64,000 nucleotides of DNA, taken from contig JAJEKV010000086.1 in the NCBI GenBank assembly GCA_021234155.1, positions 370,001 to 434,000 on the forward strand. Direction: 5' to 3'. Of the stretch, positions 58,452-64,000 are shown in pieces. The stretch's first letter is position 1. The number at the start of each line of letters is the position of its first letter. The DNA comes from Isoetes taiwanensis (taxonomy: Eukaryota > Streptophyta > Lycopodiopsida > Isoetales > Isoetaceae). The notes beneath the pieces are model-generated. The model worked only from the letters and a program-made list of their open reading frames with translations. It had not been told where the DNA came from and ran no database searches. A program made the position numbers and the translations under genes.

Positions 58452-61400
58452 CTAAATACCTTTAGCCATCCGAGCATAATCCTTCCTTGGCCCTCGCTTA
58501 GGCCGGCTAGTAGAAGCCTGTGCTTGGACTTCCTCTTGTCTCTCGGCTTCCTTTGCTTTCCGATCTTTATATTCCTTAAGAATGTCCGGATAAGCTTCTA
58601 AAACATTGCCACGCACCCATGAAGCGTCCTTCAAAGGTTTGTGAGCGAACTTAACCAAATATTGTCTTGAACCACTAGTGGATTTATCCGCCAAAATTGT
58701 TTCCGGCTCTAGAACTTCGGAATCATCAATCAATTCTGGCTCAGTTAACCTCCCAAGTTGAGGTAACTCCTTACCATGATAAGCCTTTAGGAATGACACA
58801 TTCACTACATCATGCATTTTCCAACCTTGAGGCAATCTTAATTGATATGCATTCTCATTGACCACTTTAATAACTTGAAATGGTCCATGGAAACGGGGTG
58901 TCAACTTAAGATCCTTCTTGCGCGCATCTTTCTTAAAGTGGCCTTTATGGATCCTCATCCATACCCAATCTCCTTCCTTAAAAACCATTGGTTGCCGCAA
59001 CTTAGATGATTTATTTGCAAAGGATGCTTGAGCATCTCGAATACGAGCTTGTAGCAAGTCTATGAGATCCTTATGCTCAATAACCACATCATCAGCAGCT
59101 GGAACATCCTCACACACTCGAAAGAATGGCTCCCGTACAGGCTGACCATAGACCGCCTGAAAAGGGGTCATCTTTATGGTAGATTGATAGGTATTATTAT
59201 ACACAAATTCAGCAATAGGCAAATACTCTTCCCAATGACCTTGATGCTCATTGACAAACCCCCTTAAGATGGCACAAATAACTTTATTCACCACCTCGGA
59301 TTGTCCATCAGTTTCTGGATGAAAAGCAGTGGAGAACCATAACTCTGTTCCCAATTGCATAAACAATACCTTCCAGAATTTACTGGTAAACTTTGTATCA
59401 CGATCGGATACAATAATCTTTGGCAACCCATGTAGCCTAAATATCTCTTTGATAAAGAGCGTAGCCGCACTATAAGCCGTCAATTTATCCGAACAAGGAA
59501 TAAAATGAGCGTGCTTAGTTAAACAATCAACAATTGTCCAAATAACAGTGTTCTTGCGAGAACTTGCAGGAAGACCAACAATAAAATCCATAGTGATCTG
59601 CTCCCACTTTGCCTCCGGAATAGGCAAGGATAAAGGAACACCATGAGGTTTCTTGTTCGCTTTCTTTATCCGCTGACAAGTAACACAATGACGAATATGA
59701 ACCAAAACATCTCTCCGCAATCCAGGCCAAATAAAGTATGGTTCAAGCTTTGCCAACGTCGCCCCCACGCCCCGATGACCCGCAATAGGTGCATCATGGA
59801 CCTCTCTAAGAATAAGTGACCAAAAGTCTCGAACAATGCATAGCTTTGGACCTTTATATAAGAACCCATTAACAATCTTATACCCATATGCATTGCCACT
59901 TTGAGGCAACAACCAAATATCCTTATAATCATACAACGGCTTCATTTCCTCCAAATGGTTGGATTGTGCTATAGAAAGAGAACAAACTGCATAACGCCTA
60001 CTTAAAGCATCAGCTACAACATTCTCTTTACCAGGACGATAATCCACTGAGAAATCATATTGCTGCATAAAAGCAACCCATTTCAACTGCCTTTCCGATA
60101 ATGTTTTCTGTGAAACAATGTGCCTAATGCTTTGGTGGTTAGTCAAAATATGAACCGTCGACCCTAAAAGATAGTGTCGCCACACTTTCAAAGCATGAAT
60201 GACAGCAAGAAATTCCTTATCATAAACACTATATCTACTTTCCGTGTCAGAAAACTTCCGACTTTCATAAGCAATAGGATGACCATCCTGCATCAAAACT
60301 GCGCCCAAAGCCAGACCACTTGCATCAACACACAACAAGAAAGGTAGACCAAACTTTGGCAAACGCAGAACAGGAGGATTAACCATGGCATCCTTTAAAA
60401 CTAGGAAAGCAAACTGATGATTATGATTCCATTGAAAAGGAACATCTTTTCATAGCAACAAATATAAATCTGAAGCTAAACGAGCAAAATTCTGTACAAA
60501 CTTCCTATAATAACTGCATAAGCCCAAAAAGGAATGCAACGCAGCAACTGAAGTAGGTACTGGCCAATCCACAATTGCTTGTACCTTACTGGGATCAACT
60601 TTAAGACCCTCAGCACAAACAATATGACCCAAATATTCAATTTCCGATTGGAAAAAGATACTTTTCTTAGGATTAAGAGTAATAGACTCCTCCCTTAACC
60701 ACGGAAAACCTCTCGCAAATGCAAGTCTTCCTCGGACTTACTAAAAACTAATATGTCATCAAAGAACACGACAACATAAACGCCATGCACATCTTCAAAT
60801 ATTCGCCCCATTAGCCTCGCAAAAGAAGCTGGCGCATTTGTAAGTTCAAATAGAATGACCAAAAGCTCATAATGTCCAAAGGTTGTCCTAAACGCAGTCT
60901 TATGAACATCTTCAGGCGCAACCTTAAGTTGCCAATACCATGACTTAAGATCAAGGCGGCTAAAAACTGTGGCACCTTGGAGTTGATCAAACAAATCATC
61001 CGCCCTTGGTATAGGAAACCGATTCTTTATGGTTATCTTATTCAAAGCGCGATAATCTATACACATGCGCCAGGAATTATCTTTTTTCTTAACCAACAAG
61101 ACAGGAGCACCAAAAGGTGAAGAACGATGGCGGATCAATCCAGCTTGAAGTAACTCATCAAGCTGGCGCCTAATCTCAACTTGTTGGCCATGCATTCTCC
61201 GATAAGGAGCTTGATTAGGAGGTTCTTTCCCAGGAAGAAGATCAATCCTGTGGCCCTCCAAACATTGGGGTGGCAAAGTTTGTGGAATTTCATTTGAAAA
61301 GACATCATCATAATAATGCAAAAAGATTGTTTGACGCTCATTTAATGGGGATACATCAGACTTAGGACACAAAACCACCAAATACACAAAATGAGTTTTC

Positions 61401-61878
61401 ATTGCCAAATGTTTAAACTGTACAACAAAAACTGTTGGAATTGGGGAAACAATATCATCCTTCACAAACTTGAAGGTCTTTTTACCCCCCTCCAAAGATA
61501 ACATAGCAATACCCGCTTTCCAATCTATAAGAGGATTAATAGCCTTATGCCATGGCATGCCGAGAATAATATCCATACCTCCAAGGTCAGAAACCATGAA
61601 AGAACGTTTACAGATATAGCCTTGCAATTGAAATTCAACATCCTTGACCATAAATGAAGAAGGCGGAGGGGCTACATTCAAGAAAGCAGAAGACAATTCT
61701 ACATCACTTGATAAAGAAACAGAAGTTAGTTTTAATTCTTTTACCAATCGAGCAGAAATAAAATCAAACTCACTACCCGGATCGAATAAGATATGTACTT
61801 TTTGATCTTGAATAATAGCCCAAAATCGCAAGAGACTACTATTCTCAACAGAATCCATATCCGATTTTTCCCGGACCG
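58452..61878 (-). mobile_element. Ty3/gypsy chromovirus pol (PR-RT-RNaseH-INT-chromodomain), broken
   Basis: From 61858 downward: retropepsin '[19 protein letters not shown]' with Asp-Pro-Gly instead of Asp-Ser/Thr-Gly; RT '[20 protein letters not shown]', '[20 protein letters not shown]' and catalytic '[19 protein letters not shown]'. A one-base frame break follows near 60703 at a CCG, then the RT thumb (60632-60450), an in-frame TGA at about 60447 (CGA expected), and RNase H 'FLLCVDASGLALGAVLMQ' with 'TNHQS' where TDHQS is usual. Integrase has its HHCC finger (HDAPIAGHRG...CVTC) and the DDE residues in MDFIVGLP, SDRDTKF and DGQSEVVNK. The C-terminus has a chromodomain (RQYLVKFAHKPLKDASWV). 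Chromodomains steer integration to heterochromatin. The gag end is missing because the element meets its own inverted copy at 61878. Confidence 0.9.
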
Positions 61879-61886
61879 TCTGTTGG

Positions 61887-62980
61887 GGCCAAAGAGCCTA
61901 AGGAATCGTATCAAGCACGCAAGAAGCGGCTTATGCGGGAGAATAAGTGTTTTGTTTGTTATTCAACCGATCATAAGTTTTATGAATGCCCTACTTATCT
62001 GGAAAAGAAGAAAGGGGAAAGAAAGGAAGCTACACCTCTTCTTAAGTCTGGGACTAAGAAAGAAGACAAAAGTAAGAAAGTAGCTTCTGTTCGCGTAGAC
62101 GGAAAAGGGAAGAAGGTGGCTACAGTCCGGGAAAAATCGGATATGGATTCTGTTGAGAATAATAGTCTCTTGCGATTTTGGGCTACTATTCAAGATCAAA
62201 AAGTACATATCTTATTCGATCCGGGTAGTGATTTGATTTTATTTCTGCTCGATTGGTAAAAGAATTAAAACTAACTTCTGTTTCTTTATCAAGTGATGTA
62301 GAATTGTCTTCTGCTTTCTTGAATGTAGCCCCTCCGCCTTCTTCATTTATGGTCAAGGATGTTGAATTTCAATTGCAAGGCTATATCTGTAAACGTTCTT
62401 TCATGGTTTCTGACCTTGGAGGTATGGATATTATTCTCGGCATGCCATGGCATAAGGCTATTAATCCTCTTATAGATTGGAAAGCGGGTATTGCTATGTT
62501 ATCTTTGGAGGGGGGTAAAAAGACCTTCAAGTTTGTGAAGGATGATATTGTTTCCCCAATTCCAACAGTTTTTGTTGTACAGTTTAAACATTTGGCAATG
62601 AAAACTCATTTTGTGTATTTGGTGGTTTTGCGTCCTAAGTCTGATGTATCCCCATTAAATGAGCGTCAAACAATCTTTTTGCATTTTTATGATGATGTCT
62701 TTTCAAATGAAATTCCACAAACTTTGCCACCCCAATGTTTGGAGGACCACAGGATTGATCTTCTTCTTGGGAAAGAACCTCCTAATCAAGCTCCTTATCG
62801 GAGAATGCATGGCCAACAAGTTGAGATTAGGCGCCAGCTTGATGAGTTACTTCAAGCTTGATTGATCCGCCATAGTTCTTCACCTTTTGGTGCTCCTGTC
62901 TTGTTGGTTAAGAATTAAAATAATTCCTGGCGCATGTGTATAGAATATCGCGCTTTGAATAAGATAACCATAAAGAACTT
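61887..62980 (+). mobile_element. Inverted partial copy of the gypsy element (gag end, PR, start of RT)
   Basis: Begins within gag: 'RENKCFVCYSTDHKFYECPT' is a CCHC knuckle (C-X2-C-X4-H-X4-C), then a Lys-rich linker, and from 62143 'MDSVENNSLLRFW' as in the minus-strand copy. 62124-62980 is nearly identical to the reverse complement of 61020-61878, so the arms are about 860 bp with a spacer of about 245 bp. The protease active-site loop again reads DPGS, and a two-base loss just after it (62230 area) shifts frame. The reading later resumes to 62861, stops with TGA, and ends in early RT at about 62980. Confidence 0.85.
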
Positions 62981-62984
62981 GGTT

Positions 62985-64000
62985 CGGGAAATTCCCCGGA
63001 TTGTAACCTACCGTGCAAAATCCGAAAAAGACATGTCAGGAAAAAATTGCCCGGTTCTACCCCCGACCAAGACTACCACATTTTAGGAAAAAGTATGGGC
63101 TGGCAAAAAAGTGTGGGAAATTTTACCACGTGATATTTGTTTTGCCGGATATTCCACGAATACCCGTTTTTGAACTTTCCCTTTCTTGTTTTCTTGTTTA
63201 GGTTCAGTTTTAGGCGGCAGTGTTTACAGAGAAGAACCAGAGAGCACCAGATTTGGCTGGCCGCTGGGCTGGGACTCGCCAATCTTTTCAAGGCATTTGC
63301 ATTGCAGATTCCATTGCATCTTCACGGCTCCAGCACTTGCAGCAACAGGGAGCAGAACAGCAGCAGGGAGCTGAACAACATCAGGCTAAGCGGATTTGGG
63401 GAAATAAAATCCGTTGATAAGCAAGAACATGACAGCGTTTGAGAGCATCCTTTATCACATGTTTCATTGCTGGTGGAGGGCAGTGCTCTTAATAAATATT
63501 GTTGTGATTTATTTCATTTCAATACCTTCCACTTCATATTTTTCCTTTCTATTCTAGCTTTTGCAACTCCAGCAGAGAAGCACATCTCCAACCGTGCGCC
63601 CATACTAAGGTAAGGCTTCTTAGGCGGGTTTTCTTTTTGTCTTTGTTATTGCTTATGATTTTTATTTCTTACTTTCTTTTGCTTTCTTAGTTGTTGTTAT
63701 GAAAGAACAACATGGTTTTTGCTGGTATGATACTCTCCTTGATAATACGATACTACCCTGAATTTCTGTAGGCTTTTACTTCTTTAGGTAATCTTAATGG
63801 TTCCTCGAGACAGATGACGCCTTGGAGCTTGAAAGTAGAAGCACTACACCAAGTGCTACTGGGGAGGCCAATGCTGCCATCGTATGCATTTTTTGCAAAA
63901 TCTAGATACGTTTTCCATTAGCAAAAGGATCTCCTTGTTTTTTATAGGATGTTTAAAAGATATATTCTGTTAAGTCTATGTCTTACAATTTTAATCTCTA
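62985..64000. other. No recognised gene
   Basis: After the gypsy fragment ends there is a transcribed-looking area (Gln-codon-rich frame near 63320-63410, CAG/GCA repeats) and later T-rich DNA. It may be the 5' UTR or first exon of a gene continuing beyond the window, but no start, domain or splice model can be supported. Confidence 0.35.

Noticed and set aside
1-64000. CRISPR array or prokaryotic operon
   Set aside because: No regular spacer-repeat structure. The palindrome arrays have related rather than unique spacers, and introns and plant-type elements are present throughout.

Overview
The window looks like a stretch of a large, repeat-rich land-plant nuclear genome, most likely a non-seed plant such as a fern or lycophyte (an inference). 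Reasons: very low gene density, GT-AG introns with AT-rich bodies, chromodomain Ty3/gypsy and LINE retrotransposons, and plant-type gene relics (laccase, ARIADNE-type RBR E3 ligase, inositol-polyphosphate 5-phosphatase, F-box). No prokaryotic operon structure, rRNA, CRISPR or functional tRNA gene is visible.

Layout. 1-4500 is one copy of a direct duplication whose second copy is 33032-37590; both carry a 5'-truncated LINE on the minus strand ending in an (AGAAT)n tail. 4500-8340 holds a decayed Ty3-type gag-protease on the minus strand. 8353-8664 is a well-bounded exon of an unknown, probably transposon-derived gene. 9145-11897 is a second decayed Ty3-type gag/protease (plus) interrupted by a LINE 3' end, a SINE and one arm of a ~375-bp inverted repeat. 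15228-16840 has a laccase relic beside an LTR-like edge, a LINE tail and a transposase-like gene relic. 17-33 kb is mostly gene-poor, AT-rich DNA with palindromic repeats, SINEs, a LINE tail and isolated exon-like pieces. 37.6-45 kb contains a 369-bp tandem duplication with a natural filled/empty LINE insertion site, and an ARIADNE relic.

The right third is the most gene-like. 45098-46136 is a two-exon gene resembling an interferon-inducible (IRG) GTPase that has lost its P-loop. 51610-54600 (minus) encodes a ParB-like domain joined to a beta-class N6/N4-type DNA methyltransferase. Diverging from it, 55985-57089 (plus) encodes a Cys/His-rich, transposon-type zinc-binding protein. The 1.4 kb between their starts carries seven iterated copies of a 12-bp palindrome (consensus TATGGCGCCATA). 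This divergent pair plus palindrome array is the best candidate for an undescribed system. 58452-62980 is a chromodomain Ty3/gypsy element fused head-to-head with an inverted partial copy of itself.

A caution runs through the window. The frame breaks in the methyltransferase gene, in its divergent neighbour and in the gypsy pol all lie at CAG/CTG/CCG trinucleotides, and the two copies of the large duplication disagree preferentially at such sites. This is what base-calling error at CHG-methylated cytosines would produce, so some 'pseudogenes' here may be intact in the organism.
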